Source: Halocaridina rubra
Taxonomy: Eukaryota; Arthropoda; Malacostraca; Decapoda; Atyidae
Assembly (NCBI GenBank): GCA_037179515.1
Contig: JAXCGZ010015168.1
Location: 46,001-110,000 of the forward strand
DNA: 64,000 nt
Direction: 5' to 3'
Part shown: piece by piece, positions 28,982 to 44,950 of the stretch
How positions within the stretch are numbered: the first letter of the stretch is position 1
Layout: every line of letters begins with the position of its first letter
The notes under the pieces: generated by a model
Database searches by the model: none
The model's input: the letters and a program-made list of their open reading frames with translations, nothing else
Told to the model about the DNA's origin: nothing
Program-made: the position numbers and the translations under genes

Positions 28982-29805
28982 GACTTTTGTTGTTGTTATT
29001 GCTGTTGTTGTTGTTGTTATTGTCGTTCCCTTCTTGCTTCACTGGTATCATATATTAATATGGTCAATGCTGCTATCACCGTGGCTGTATAAGTTAAAAA
29101 TATTGCAAGTTTTTATATGTAACAGAGGTGGGTCATAAACGGAAACTAAGAACATTGTCTCTTACGAGTGAAACATTTTACACTGGGTATATAGGCAATG
29201 CGTTTCACTGTTTTGTTACTTGCTGTTGATATTAATTTCACAGACTCATATAATCGATCATGTGTATATTTACACTAAACATCGCTATTGCCCTCTATCT
29301 CCGTATTTTTTATAATTCTTTACAAAATATCAGCATGTGATCTACCTAATTTTTTTTCCCCTCCTATATAATTGCCAGATCATCAAAACTAATATGATTT
29401 CTGAGCGTTGCTTTGTCCTGGAGGTAGTTTAACCAGAGAGGAACTTATTTATCCTCTTGCTGAGGGATGATAAGCTTCGTAGGAGAGGATTCGCCCAAGG
29501 GGAGATTGAGCAATTCAACTTTCTTGGCATATGCATTAATTTTACTCCTCTCTCCTTTCATATGTACAGCTGAGAAAACCAAAGAATTAAATGTCATCTT
29601 GTCAGCTGCAAGAAAATGAACTGGAAAGGAAAGATTAGACGTGTTTCTTTTAAAAGTTGCAAAGAAAAGAAAGGATTTCAAATGTGTCTGTCAGGTGAAC
29701 AGTCACCATTTCTCTTTTTTCTCTCTCTTCTATTACGTCATATCCAGAAATTAAAAGACATGGTGAACCGAGTCACAAGAGTAAATATATATCGTGTTCT
29801 TCTTG
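28981..29805. other. Duplicated single-copy-like sequence without recognised gene
   Basis: Matches 44893-45741. A minus frame of 78 codons at 29445-29681 is also open in D2 (45378-45614), but it differs by scattered substitutions and has no recognisable motif. Confidence 0.5.
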
Positions 29806-30616
<811 letters not shown>

Positions 30617-30619
<3 letters not shown>

Positions 30620-31583
30620 ATCATCAAAAAGGTTTATTTTCAAGAACGTTATATTCCCAAAAAGATTAATTTTCAAGAACTTAAAGTATAACATTGGATG
30701 TCTATGATCTGTGTTAATTGGATATCTTACAGCATAGAAACCATGTAGTAGAGGACCCAAACTAAGGGTTAGTAATGTAAGGAAAGCTTTACTTATACAT
30801 ATGAGTAAAACCCCTTCATTTAATACAAAATGTAATGGACAGACTTGATATATAAGATTTAAGCCAATAATGAAAGTGGAGGGCAAAGGTTTTGTATTGG
30901 GCAGAAATATGCAGTAACATTGGTGGCAATGCACAGAAGACTGAGAAAAAGGTGAGATTATCTAAAGTAATTAGGGGAATGCCTGATATGTAAATTTTTT
31001 TTTTTTTATAGAAACTAATATAGGTAGTAACAGAACACAGGACACTGGGGCATAAATAGTGAAGGCACTCACTCCATCGGATATAATCGGAAGCAAATTA
31101 TAAGAAGGTCGAGTTGTAGACGACATGCCTGTACATCTATTAATCACGCCTAACAGATACTTATTTATGTAATTGCTTGTTTGTAGTTGTACAACAACCT
31201 TTGATTCCATCTCCAAATATTTTCTTAAGTATTTTATATGCGTGTATCATTGAAATTTATATTTTACAAGATGTAGATAAAAATAATTATCTTCATTAAT
31301 TTCAGTCAGTGGCATATAACACATGTTATGCTATTTACATATACCTTCCCCTCGCCTTTAATCCATGCCATAAATTCCCCTTCTGTGCCTATGTGACACT
31401 TAGAGCTAATTTTCTAATTGAAGCAATTTGAAAATGAATAGTGAAAATAATAAAGAGTGACAGTCAATACAGTTGAGTGACCAAACTATATATTTTTTAC
31501 TTTTAATATGAATTCATCCTGGCTCAGTTCTAAAGCTATGCTGAATTATGTAGAAAGTAATAATATTAATATGATAATAGTAA
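30617..31583. other. Duplicated sequence without recognised gene
   Basis: Matches 46835-47846 of D2 (which has a longer T-run at 47215-47259). No ORF of note. Confidence 0.5.
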
Positions 31584-33387
<1,804 letters not shown>

Positions 33388-33390
<3 letters not shown>

Positions 33391-33807
33391 AGGCGGGTAC
33401 ACACTTGCGAACTGAACATCGTATCGCAACAAGGCCGTGTTGCACAACGAAGATACTCTTAACAAGGTGTGGAAATGTTGAGTCCGTCACCGAACCTCGT
33501 TGTGTCGCGAACTTTCATGCGTCCCACCTCGATCAGTTGGAGTCAAGGGGTCTGTGTTGGGGGTTGTACTGACAATGGCAAGTTTACACATCTCGTCCAC
33601 ACATTGCGTAGCCTCATCCTGCAACATCCTTTTAAGCAATGCGCAAAAACCGACAATTGGTGGATCGAGAGCAAACCCCGACACGTAAGATATATGTTCG
33701 CTCGGGTGTTACGCAGTGACGTTATGAGGTCCCGTCCACACTGGCGATTTTGTTACACGACGTAGTTATGTTACGATGTTCTGTTCGCGTGTGTATACCC
33801 GGCTTGA
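33388..33807. mobile_element. MITE-like DNA transposon with 22-bp imperfect TIRs (33391-33804)
   Basis: The left end aggcgggtacacac... (33391-33412) and the right end (reverse complement agccgggtatacac..., 33783-33804) match at 18 of 22 positions. The flanks are taa on the left and tga on the right; the D2 copies have taa on the right. A TAA three-base target and this layout suggest the PIF/Harbinger group, though a TTAA target (piggyBac type) cannot be excluded. The roughly 410-bp interior has short frames on both strands and no recognisable transposase. Confidence 0.68.
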
Positions 33808-33860
33808 AGGAAAAACTGACACTTTATTCAGCATAGTTAAGTTGCTTGAATACTACTGGG

Positions 33861-34020
33861 AGGAAGACCGCGATAGCTCAGTGTTTGGAAGCTCAAGTAA
33901 GGATATAACAACACTGGCAACGCAGGTTCCATCTCACAGAGGGGTGTTTGAAAGGGCATCGAGCCTTATTCCCCAAGCTCCAACCTGTCTGTATCCATTC
34001 GAATGGGACCTACTTTGGGC
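33861..34020 (+). mobile_element. Diverged tRNA-derived SINE relic
   Basis: Box A-like gatagctcagtgtttgg, weak box B ggttccatctc, then a body with gtgtttgaaagggcatc and agccttattccccaagctcc. The 'aagggcatccagc' type of body is known from several invertebrate SINEs. Counterparts at 51584 and 56330. No TSD seen. Confidence 0.55.
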
Positions 34021-34768
34021 CAATTACTGAAAAATCTAATACTACTAAGTGCTGGATATTCTAACTTTAGTCCTAAGTCAAAGCACTTTGTTCTTGTCAG
34101 CGATTCAAGTTATGTTATCCAAAATGCCTCTGAAAAGCTGGATATCGATTGTGTTGTGAGTATAATGGATGTGATGTTAATCTACGACTGCAATGAAAGT
34201 CTAAGACTACCTTCTCACTGATCCCAGGGTTAAACAACAAAGCCATGTGGAGTCATTCCTCATATCTGGAAAAACCGCTAGCTAGGCTAAGTCCTTCTCA
34301 GTAGTTAAGTGAACTTCATTTCAGTAGACTGGCTTAGTACCATCAACTCAAACCAACTCTTACCAGCGCTGCTTAGTTCAGATGACATTTAGACATGGCG
34401 CATTAATTTACTATGTTCTATCTGATATTCCGTAAAATTTTCTTAAGTAAAGGACGTGTGTGTGATATAAGGAGAGAAACATACATTATTGATGCAACTA
34501 CGGAGTAATCCAATTCTAAAGGGCTCAAAATTTACTGGTGCAAATAATATATAAGAATTTTACTATCTAGAGGAGCAGAGTATGCGAATTATAGAAGAAC
34601 TGACCAAAGAAATAAAAGGGTGAAACTGTCTTATTAGAGAACTAGAGGCAGAAACGAGGTTCCTCTTGGCTGGAGCAGAAGGAGAAAAGGGACACAGTTC
34701 GAAAATGGTGCTCAGCGATGGAAACCCACATATAATAAGGGGTGAAGAACATAAGGAAAAATCTGTTC
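34021..34768. other. Duplicated block, right part, with a short coding-like end
   Basis: Matches 51746-52498. The last 200 bases encode EEQSMRIIEELTKEIKG followed by a TGA (34621-34623), then LIRELEAETRFLLAGAEGEKG. In D2 the same stretch is open. The Glu/Lys-rich peptide looks like a coiled coil; it may be a remnant of a retrotransposon ORF1 or linker. Confidence 0.45.
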
Positions 34769-34791
34769 AACACACAAACACAACACACACA

Positions 34792-34859
<68 letters not shown>

Positions 34860-34870
34860 TACACACACAC
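34769..34870. repeat. (CA)n microsatellite joining block to CRa copy e
   Basis: Mostly pure CA with three small variants. CRa sequence starts immediately after it. Confidence 0.96.
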
Positions 34871-35288
34871 ATGCCACGAAACTGGTGCCAAAAATACGCA
34901 ATCTCAGTTATGATGAGAGGCTGAGGGAATTAGACTTACCATCACTCGAAGCTAGAAGAGTGAGGGGGGGTATGGTGACAGTCTTTAAATTCCTTCATGG
35001 TTATGATAGAGTGGATAGGGATCGATATTTTGATATGGCTGGCTCTAGAACTAGAGGTCATAGTTTGAAGCTTCGTAAGAAAACTTCTTTGCAGGATGTA
35101 AGGAAATACTTTTTCAGTGTAAGAGTAGTTGATAATTGGAATTGGCTAAGCGAGGAGGTAGTTAATGCTATCTCAATCCATAGTTTTAAGGACAGGTATG
35201 ATAAGTATCACTAAGTAATAAAATGGAACCGATGAGGAGACGGGAAGATACGAGCTTTGGGCTCTTTCCCGTAAACACAATTAGGTAA

Positions 35289-35289
<1 letters not shown>
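34871..35289 (+). pseudogene. CRa copy e, C-terminal RT and 3' UTR
   Basis: It starts at atgccacgaaactgg after (CA)n. It is open to 35214 (ATKLVPKIRNLSYDERLREL... SFKDRYDKYH) and ends with the tail acacaattaggtaatc. Its 3' UTR variant (ggaaccgatgagg) is shared with copy C at 59040, not with A or B, so it corresponds to C with an internal deletion between (CA)n and 'acatgcc'. Confidence 0.88.

Positions 35290-35358
<69 letters not shown>
35290..35358. repeat. (CA)n between CRa copies e and f
   Basis: About 34 units; CRa tail on the left, next CRa copy on the right. Confidence 0.98.
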
Positions 35359-35361
<3 letters not shown>

Positions 35362-36523
35362 GATCAATAGTAATAAACTTATTAGATCTTACAGGAAATA
35401 GAGGGCTGGACGGATTTTCAGAGGGCATTTGATACGGTCCCACATGGGAGACTTCTTAACAAGCTGCAATGAATAGCAAGAATTGGTGGAAATGTCTTGG
35501 AATGGATAAAAACTTACTTGGAGGGAAGGGAACAGAGGGTTAGAGTAAAACACTCAGTGTATGAATGGAGAAGTGTTAGTAGTGGGGTTCCACAAGGTTC
35601 AGCTTTACAAAGACTTTTGCTTCTTGTATACGTAAATAACCTACCAGAGTCTGTAAATTCATTCTTGAATATATTTGCAGATGATGCAAAAATTGTGAAA
35701 TAAGTAAGAAACAAGAAAAATGGTAGAGAACTTCAGGAAGACCTAAATAGTCTGCATGAGTGATCAGAAAAGTGGCCAATGAAATTCAATACTTCAAATT
35801 GCACGATAATAAAAATGAGAATAAGTGAGAGAAGGCTCAAGCTTGAATACTCAACAGCAGGTGCAGAACTTCAAGAGACAGAAAATGAGAGAGATCTAGG
35901 AGAAAACATATAGGCAGGTTTGTCCCCAGAAGTGCATATTAATGGCATAGTAAGGGCAGCATATGCTTTCTTAGCATATGTATGGGTAGTGTCGCACACA
36001 TGAAGAAGGAAATGTCCCGAAATATTTATGTCACTTATGTGAGGCTAAATCTTGAATATGCAGCCCCCTTTTAGAATCCACACTTGAAAGAGCTCATAAA
36101 TAAGCTGGAACAAGTTCCATGCCATGCCACGAAACTGGTGCCAGAAATACCCATCTCAATAATGAGGACATGCCGAGGGAATCAGACTTACCATCACTCA
36201 AAGTTAGAAGAATGAGGGGGGATATTGTGACGATTTATATATTCCTTCATGGCTTTGACAAAATGGATAGGGAGCGATATTTTTGATATGGTTGGCTCTA
36301 GAACTAGAGGTCAAGGTTTGAAGCTTCGTAAGAAAACTTCTTTGCAGGATGTAAGGAAGTACTTTTTTAGTGTAAGATTAGTTGATGATTGGATTTCGCT
36401 ACACGAGGAGGTGGTTAATGCTAACTCAGTTCATGGTAATAAGGACAAATATGACAAGTATCATCGTTTATAAAAATGGTACTGACCAGGAGACGGGGAG
36501 ATACGAGCACAATTAGGTAATTA
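35359..36523 (+). pseudogene. CRa copy f, degraded RT, paralogue of copy k
   Basis: It begins at gcagatcaatagtaataaac, just before motif A (QRAFDTVPHGRL, about 35420), where a deletion has shortened the sequence. SSGVPQGSAL (35575) and FADDAKIVK* (stop at 35701) follow, then scattered fragments. FDMVGSRTRG is at 36280 and the tail gcacaattaggtaatt ends at about 36523. Multiple stops and frameshifts. The D2 equivalent is 59186-60346. Confidence 0.9.
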
Positions 36524-37484
<961 letters not shown>

Positions 37485-37541
37485 ATAGTGAGTGCCAGTG
37501 CTAGGACATTAGAGAGGGAGATAGAGAGAATGCGAAAATAA

Positions 37542-38961
37542 AAACATGAGAAAGGGCGATCCAGGACAAGATGAATGGGTATTAGAGGATGAAGTATTGT
37601 GTGGTGGCGGATTGGTCAGGGTCGCAAGAGAGTACTAAAAATATTCTAAACCTTGTAATTGAAGAGGGAAAGTTAATGGTAATAAGGGGAAAAGGGATTG
37701 GTGTCCACTGTTGTACTACCTAAGATGTTTCAGGACTATGCTCCATCATTTTATCAACGATGCCCAAAGTAGGGTATACTTTGGAGAGAAATATGGATTA
37801 TGGACTAGTCGCGTGAATGAATAGAGTTCCGGATAGGAGTAATGTCCTTTGCTCTTCCTATATGAAGGTCAAGTTTGATTTGTAGATTACTGATGATGTG
37901 CCGAGAAAGGCATCCATAACTGCTAACTCTTCAGAAGCAGTAATAGCAGCTTTGCAAAATAAGTTAGCAGTAAATGGAGATGCTTTTTATAAACCATGTA
38001 GTGTCCTTCAAAGATTTAAAAATAATATCCGTGTTATAAGTTTTTATATTTCGTATTTCAAAGTGACATTGTTCCCCTTTTTTTATTTACAAAGATTGTC
38101 TTGACCCTCATCTTTTTACTATTACTTATATTTTTATTTTTATTTTTGTTTGGCTACCCGATGCTTACTTTCGATTTTCTTGTGTTATGTTCGCTACTGA
38201 GGAACTAATGACTTTAGAACATTGCGACTTTTTATTTATATTTACTGGGGTTCCAAGCAAGAGGAACCCATTCCTTTGACGACTCATAAATGATTAACTG
38301 AGTTATGAGAATTTGTTGTTGGTATAGACTTCGAAAAGAATTTTAGCTCATTATAAATAATGATGTCTCTTACTTTCATATTAATTAAGTTCTTTCTAAT
38401 ATTTATGGTACTCTTTAATTATCTGTTTTGTTCTAGTTTTGCAGTTGTTTTAATATTACTCTTTCTTTGTTGGCGAGGATATCAAAGTATTATTTTGTGC
38501 AGATATTGAATCTTTTGACTATGTAACACACTAAGGCATGATTCAGACTTATCATTATATTTGTCGGTCAGAAGTGTTTTTAGTGCCAGCAGTAAGGAAA
38601 AAGTACGCCAAGCGAACTACATGTTGTACACTTCCAGATCAGTATAGCTAAAATAATACGATTACGGGGGCAATAGAGCAACGAGCTGACATATATGTAT
38701 GCTAAACAGAAAATCTAATAAATTTATTATTTTATTAAATGAACTAACTATTCATCTATTAAAAGAATATATTTAAGAAGCCGCAAAGCAGTAATGCCTT
38801 AAAAATTATAGAAACTCCAGATGTGAATAGAAAATTGGTAAGTCTCTATACTTCATTATATTAACGTATATGCATTATATGAGTAGCCATAAAAAAAAAA
38901 GCTTCTCCCTTTAGCTCAGGCATAAAGAAACTTTTATCCATCCATATACCAAAGCCACATT
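37542..38961. other. 1.4 kb without recognised gene or repeat
   Basis: AT-rich. A 68-codon frame at 37898-38104 shows no motif. The duplication shared with D2 can be followed only to 37541, because the window ends at the corresponding point. Confidence 0.5.
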
Positions 38962-39131
38962 CCCCCTTATAAGGGGGGTGGCCGAGTCAAAGACAATACT
39001 TTGACTTTTTGAGGGAATAAATACAGAGGAGGGGATTCCCAGCCCCCTCGTTCCGCTCCATCTAGTCGAATTTTACGACACGCAGGGGAACACGGAGGAA
39101 GTATTCTTACTCCCCTCCCTCAGGGAGTAAC
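38962..39131 (+). repeat. rX repeat, best-preserved copy
   Basis: It opens with the perfect palindrome cccccttataaggggg and gtggccgagtcaaag (box A-like). The centre is gaggaggggattcccag and gtcgaattttacgac. It ends with ttactccc and gggagtaa as an 8-bp inverted pair around an 8-nt loop (about 39105-39128). 170 bp, non-coding. 39132-39405 after it has no recognised feature. Confidence 0.82.
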
Positions 39132-39402
39132 TTCTATAACTGAAAGAATAATTCCGACTATTAAGATTTCTACAATAGATGACGGTGGGTGGAGGAATAC
39201 GCTGCCTTTATAAATCCCTAACTTCAAGTGATAATAAATTTTCACCGACTAAAAAAATATTAATGCTATGTTATGAATCTTGAACTCTCAATGCATGACA
39301 AAGGAATCATTATATAGTGATACATGTTCCGAAAGCACGCACATCACCTTCAAAACAGATTCTGTGCAGACAAACTTCGGGAGATGGAAAATGCCCATGT
39401 TG

Positions 39403-39405
<3 letters not shown>

Positions 39406-39500
<95 letters not shown>

Positions 39501-39533
39501 AAAATAAAATAAATAAATAAATAAATAAATAAA
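39406..39533. repeat. (CA)n then (AAAT)n
   Basis: CA 39406-39498 with one slip (cc), then AAAT/AAATA units to 39533. 39534-40101 after it has no recognised gene. Confidence 0.97.
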
Positions 39534-40098
39534 AGTTAGTCGATATAAACGTACGCAGAACGGAGTAAGAGCAAAGTGAATGACATTTTTTTTTTACAAG
39601 CAAATGCAGTAACTGCCCTCACTTTCTTTCCTAAATTAACGCATTTTTTTATGATATTTTAAGCAGCGTATGTTTATTGTGTCTTCTAAACAAGGAATAT
39701 CATTTCTATAACATTATTCTCGAGCTTTCCAATAAAAGTAGTTGGGAATGAAACAGTGGATAACTTAGCTAAAGAATAGCATAAATAAATGTAGCACCAT
39801 GACAATGAAAGTATTTTATTCTGTAAAGCATCTTTAGGAAAAAAAAAACCGAAAGGTGATGCATATACGTGTCATTCGAATACTGGAAAACAATATCTTG
39901 GCTGATACAAGACAGAATATTTAGGAGAACTTCACTCTCTTTGTTTGAAGTGATCTCTACGTAATGAAGCTTGAATAAATGCAATATCTTCTCTTTTGCT
40001 TGAAATTCAAAGGATTCAGGCCTCATGGAATACAATATTGTAAATTATGTTTGCATTTCATGAACCGAATACCAATATTCTGTAATGTCAAGCTATAC

Positions 40099-40232
<134 letters not shown>

Positions 40233-40361
40233 GCCGCTGTCATTCCAGTTGCAAGATCACAAGTAAACTTCTAGTTTTGAATGCAACCAAAATATATACT
40301 TTCTGCTAGAGGGTATTGACTTTCTTGTGAAATGTTATGTTTGTGATCTGAGTGTTTTAAA

Positions 40362-40652
<291 letters not shown>

Positions 40653-41978
40653 ATGAATCATTTTTTACCCCGACCGGGACTCGACCCTAGGACTTATGAT
40701 TACTAAGTCAAGGCACTACCACTACACCACAGAAGGTTAAAAGGAATCCAACCTTATAGCTTATATCTGCTATACTTAGGAATGAACGCATTCTAACTGA
40801 ATGCCACTATGTTCATATTACAGATTCCCCAACCTCACTCGTGGCTTCATTTTAGCATTTAATTCAATTCCCAATCTCATTCGGGCCATGAAATGACCAA
40901 TTAAGCACATTACATATGTGAAAACATGAATCATTTTTTACCCCGACCGAGACTCGAACCTAGGACTTATGATTACTAAGTCAAGGCGCTACCACTACAC
41001 CACAGAAGGTTAAAAGGAATCCAACCTTATAGCTTATATCTGCTATACTTAGGAATGAACGCACATTAACTGAATGCCACTATGTTCATATTACAGATTC
41101 CCCAATCTCACTCGTGGCTTCATTTTAGCATTTAATTCAATTCCCAATCTCATTCGGGCCATGAAATGACCAATTAAGCACATTACATATGTGAAAACAT
41201 GAATCATTTTTTACCCCGACCGGGACTCGAACCTAGGACTTATGATTACTAAGTCAAGGCGCTACCACTACACCACAGAAGGTTAAAAGGAATCCAACCT
41301 TATAGCTTATATCTGCTATACTTAGGAATGAACGCATTCTAACTGAATGCCACTATGTTCATATTACAGATTCCCCAACCTCACTCGGGGTAAAAAAATG
41401 ATTCATGTTTTCACATATGTTTTGTGCTTAATTGGTCATTTCATGGCCCGAATGAGATTGGGAATTGAATTAAATGCTAAAATGAAGCCACGAGTGAGGT
41501 TGGGGAATCTGTAATATGAACATAGTGGCATTCAGTTAGAATGCGTTCATTCCTAAGTATAGCAGATATAAGCTATAAGGTTGGATTCCTTATAACCTTC
41601 TGTGGTGTAGTGGTAGCGCCTTGACTTAGTAATCATAAGTCCTAGGTTCGAGTCCCGGTCGGGGTAAAAAATGATTCATGTTTTCACATATGTAATGTGC
41701 TTAATTGGTCATTTCATGGCCCGAATGAGATTGGGAATTGAATTAAATGCTAAAATGAAGCCACGAGTGAGGTTGGGGAATCTGTAATATGAACATAGTG
41801 GCATTCAGCTAGAATGCGTTCATTCCTAAGTATAGCAGATATAAGCTATAAGGTTGGATTCCTTTTAACCTTCTGTGGTGTAGTGGTAGCACCTTGACTT
41901 AGTAATCATAAGTCTTAGGTTCGAGTCCCGGTCGAGGTAAAAAATGGCTCATATTTTCACATATGTAATGTGCTTAAT

Positions 41979-41979
<1 letters not shown>
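40653..41979. repeat. tP inverted tandem array (tRNA-like units), 1.3 kb imperfect palindrome
   Basis: Three minus-orientation units start at 40653, 40926 and 41199 (period 273). The third is cut at about 41390, where the sequence turns into plus-orientation units running to 41979. Each plus unit has box A-like tggtgtagtgg (41603-41613 in the first), a stem gactta/taagtc closing a 7-nt loop like an anticodon arm (41623-41641), and canonical box B ggttcgagtcc (41645-41655). Units are nearly identical, so the array is young. (TA)n borders both sides. Pol III activity is possible but not shown. Confidence 0.88.

Positions 41980-42074
<95 letters not shown>
41980..42074. repeat. (TA)n right border of the tP array
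   Basis: About 47 pure units. 42075-42499 after it has no recognised gene. Confidence 0.98.
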
Positions 42075-42076
<2 letters not shown>

Positions 42077-42497
42077 TGTTTTCATTGTGAAGTGTCCAGA
42101 ATATTTGTTTAGGGACTTCCTTATTTCTACCCTCGTTTTTTGCATATTCAGAGTTGCCAGAGTAATACTGTCTGGTGTCTGCATTGTCATAGAAGGAGCC
42201 AACTTGCAGAGCCGAAGGTGGTTCTCTTATTGCAGAATCTTTGTAAATTCCTCCAGCATATCTCGTGTGATGGAGGTCCGATCTGTAGTCAACATGTGAT
42301 GACTTTGGACACCTTCTTGCAAGTGACTTGCTAATCCTTGGGTCAGTTTAGTCGTTTTTATTCCAGTATAGTACGCTTGAAGACTGCATTCTTCTCGGGG
42401 CAAGCACGTGAAAAAAACACTATGGCTTTGCTGGAAAAGGTTTCCATTATGTATGGGCTTGTTTTTTAAAAGAAGCTGTGGTGCCTATTTTGTTTTA

Positions 42498-42499
<2 letters not shown>

Positions 42500-42587
<88 letters not shown>
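42500..42587. repeat. (TA)n microsatellite
   Basis: About 44 pure units. Confidence 0.98.
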
Positions 42588-42590
<3 letters not shown>

Positions 42591-42964
42591 CCTCAATATT
42601 TTTTTGAGGGTCAATACGTGTTATTTCTTGTCTTTTCATTATTCCTTCTTAATCCATGTAAATCCTATTCATTACGCTTTTAAAATATAATTTTATATTT
42701 TGTTTATCTGCCGTTTCTACAGATGGTGTTGGGTCTCTGTTCTTGTTAATCCAATAATTGAAAAGCATTTTTTAAATTTGACAGATGAGCATTCAGAAGA
42801 TATTTTACTGAGGGTAATTAAAAAACAACAACACAAAACTGAGATACCTGAGCCCATTTTTCAAGTACAAAATATGTCAAGACAGAAATAACGTAATACT
42901 AACAACTTGCTGTGACTGGAAAAAATAAATAGCGAGCATTCTCATCAACGCGATTTGTAAGTTA
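42588..42964. other. No recognised gene; unassigned 63-codon ORF
   Basis: 42700-42891 (+) encodes ...VNPIIEKHFLNLTDEH... and is preceded by a splice-acceptor-like tttctacag (about 42713-42721). I do not recognise the peptide; it may be an exon remnant or chance. Confidence 0.3.
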
Positions 42965-43433
42965 CACACACGGGTGTATATAACCCACCAAGGAGCCAAC
43001 ATAGGCTAGAAGTATATGAGGAAAGTCATATAGGTACTATTAAAGTCATAAACTTAGTTGTTAACATGGCACATGACAGAAAATGTAGAATATTGATAAT
43101 GGGATATTTTAATCACAGAGAGATAGATAGATTGGATATCTCTTGATCCATACAGTGGGGAGGACTCATTCGGGGCAAGATTCCTAGATTGCTTACAAGA
43201 GAATTTCCTACACCAACATGTACTGGGACCAACGAGGGCCAGGGGTGGGAATGATCAATCGCGTATGAATCACCAATTGGAAAGAGGGACCATTGTGTGT
43301 TGTTGATGGAGTATATAATCGAAAATGTTCTGTCAGAGAGTAGAGGCACTGAGGACACAAGGAGGAACTATCTAAAAGGAGATTACATAAAAATGAATGA
43401 GCTTTTTGGAGTTATTGATTGGAGGATCTTATA
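42965..43433 (+). pseudogene. CRa copy g, endonuclease part only
   Basis: It starts after a short acacacac run and matches 61150-61660: YNPPRSQHRLEVYEES, a broken GDFN block (43100-43120 with an extra 'ataga'), FLDCLQENFLHQHVLGPTRARGG, then WKEGPLCVVDG-like and YLKGDYIKMNELFGVIDWRI. It ends at 43433 by fusion to an RTE element. Confidence 0.85.
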
Positions 43434-44212
43434 TTGTTTTGGTCTCCGAGAGCCGTGAAGAATTGCAAGAGAGGTTGGAGCTATGGAGGGGTTTGCTGGA
43501 GGATTACGGACTGAAGGTGAGCAGACAGAAAACGGAGTACTTGGAGTGCAATGTGACACAAGGAGGCGACCTGTTCATGCAAGACCACAAGCTCCCAAAG
43601 GCGGACGCCTTCATATACCTCGGCTCCTACGTAACGAAGGATGGAGACCTAGAGAGAGAGAGATTGATCATAGGATCCAGGTAGCGTGGAACAGCTGGAA
43701 GAGAACATCAGGGGTGCTATGTGACAAGAAAATCAGTGCTAGAGTGAAAGGAAAAGTGTACAAGTCAGTTGTGAGACCAGCGTTGCTGTACGGAGCGGAG
43801 ACGTGGCCGGTGAAAAAGGTTCAAGAAAGGAAGATAGATGTCGCAGAATTGAGAATGCTGAGATGGATGTGTGGGGTAACGAGGGAGGACAGGATACGAA
43901 ATGACCGGATCAGAGGTACAGTGAAGGTGGTGGAGGCGTCGGCGAAAGCGCAGGAGAGGAGATTACAGTGGTTCGGTCATGTGAAGAGGAGAGAGGAAGA
44001 CTACGTGGGTGTGAGAGTGATGGAGATGGACGTGGAGGGCAGACGTAGACGAGGAAGACCTAAACTACGGTGGAAGGACCGACTGAAGGAGGATCTCAGA
44101 GAGAGACAGCTGGAGGAGGAGCAAGTGATGGACCGGAACCAGTGGAGACGACTAGTGAAGAGTTGCGACCCCATATGAAAATGGGAACGCAAATAGAGGA
44201 AGAAGAAGATAT
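43434..44212 (+). pseudogene. RTE-type RT C-terminal fragment, one frameshift
   Basis: It begins inside motif C (the D of DD is lost; IVLVSESREELQERL follows). Then come the clade-typical blocks LGLKVSRQKTEYLE-like, YLGSYV, AWNSWKRTSGVLCDKKI, KVYKSVVRPALLYGAETW, RMLRWMCGVT, IRGTVKV, LQWFGHVKRR, RRRGRPKLRW and W...LVKSCDPI. The 3' end is gaggaagaagaagata. The first part is in the frame of 43397-43684, the rest in the frame of 43483-44178. The shift lies in the run gagagagagag at about 43652-43664. The fusion to CRa at 43430-43434 shares a few bases of microhomology (atattg). Confidence 0.88.
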
Positions 44213-44560
44213 ATACTTATATATAATAGATTGCTGACCTGAAACTTTTTTATAGCCTCGGTTTCCTCTATTCTAAGCATAAGCACTGAAAAATAGCTTA
44301 CCGAAAAATAACATTATAATTAGATTTTAAATTATAAAAGATTTTTGTACATATCATGAACATCAAACACCTTTTCAAATCTGTCTGGTCTTAGTTCTGC
44401 ACTTATTATATAATTACAAATCATGAATATATATATATATTTTTTTATCTATCTTTTGTATTAATTATGATACAAAAAGGAGCTCAGCCTAAATATTTAC
44501 GCAAGACAATAAAACAATTTACAAGATATTAGGTTTTGCTACTTAAGAAATACATATATG

Positions 44561-44893
<333 letters not shown>

Positions 44894-44919
44894 GACTTTT
44901 GTTGTTGTTATTGCTGTCT

Positions 44920-44950
<31 letters not shown>

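Noticed and set aside
29445..29681. 78-codon minus frame conserved between D1 and D2
   Set aside because: Conservation is explained by the segmental duplication; no recognisable protein content.
40653..41979. True tRNA genes in the tP array
   Set aside because: Boxes A and B and an anticodon-like arm are present, but no 7-bp acceptor stem pairs around them, so these are tRNA-derived repeats, not tRNA genes.
40653..41979. CRISPR-like array
   Set aside because: Repeats of 273 bp in direct and inverted order with no spacer-repeat pattern, in eukaryotic DNA.
42700..42891. Possible host exon with upstream acceptor-like tttctacag
   Set aside because: No recognisable protein, no matching donor or neighbouring exon; a splice acceptor motif of this length is common by chance in AT-rich DNA.
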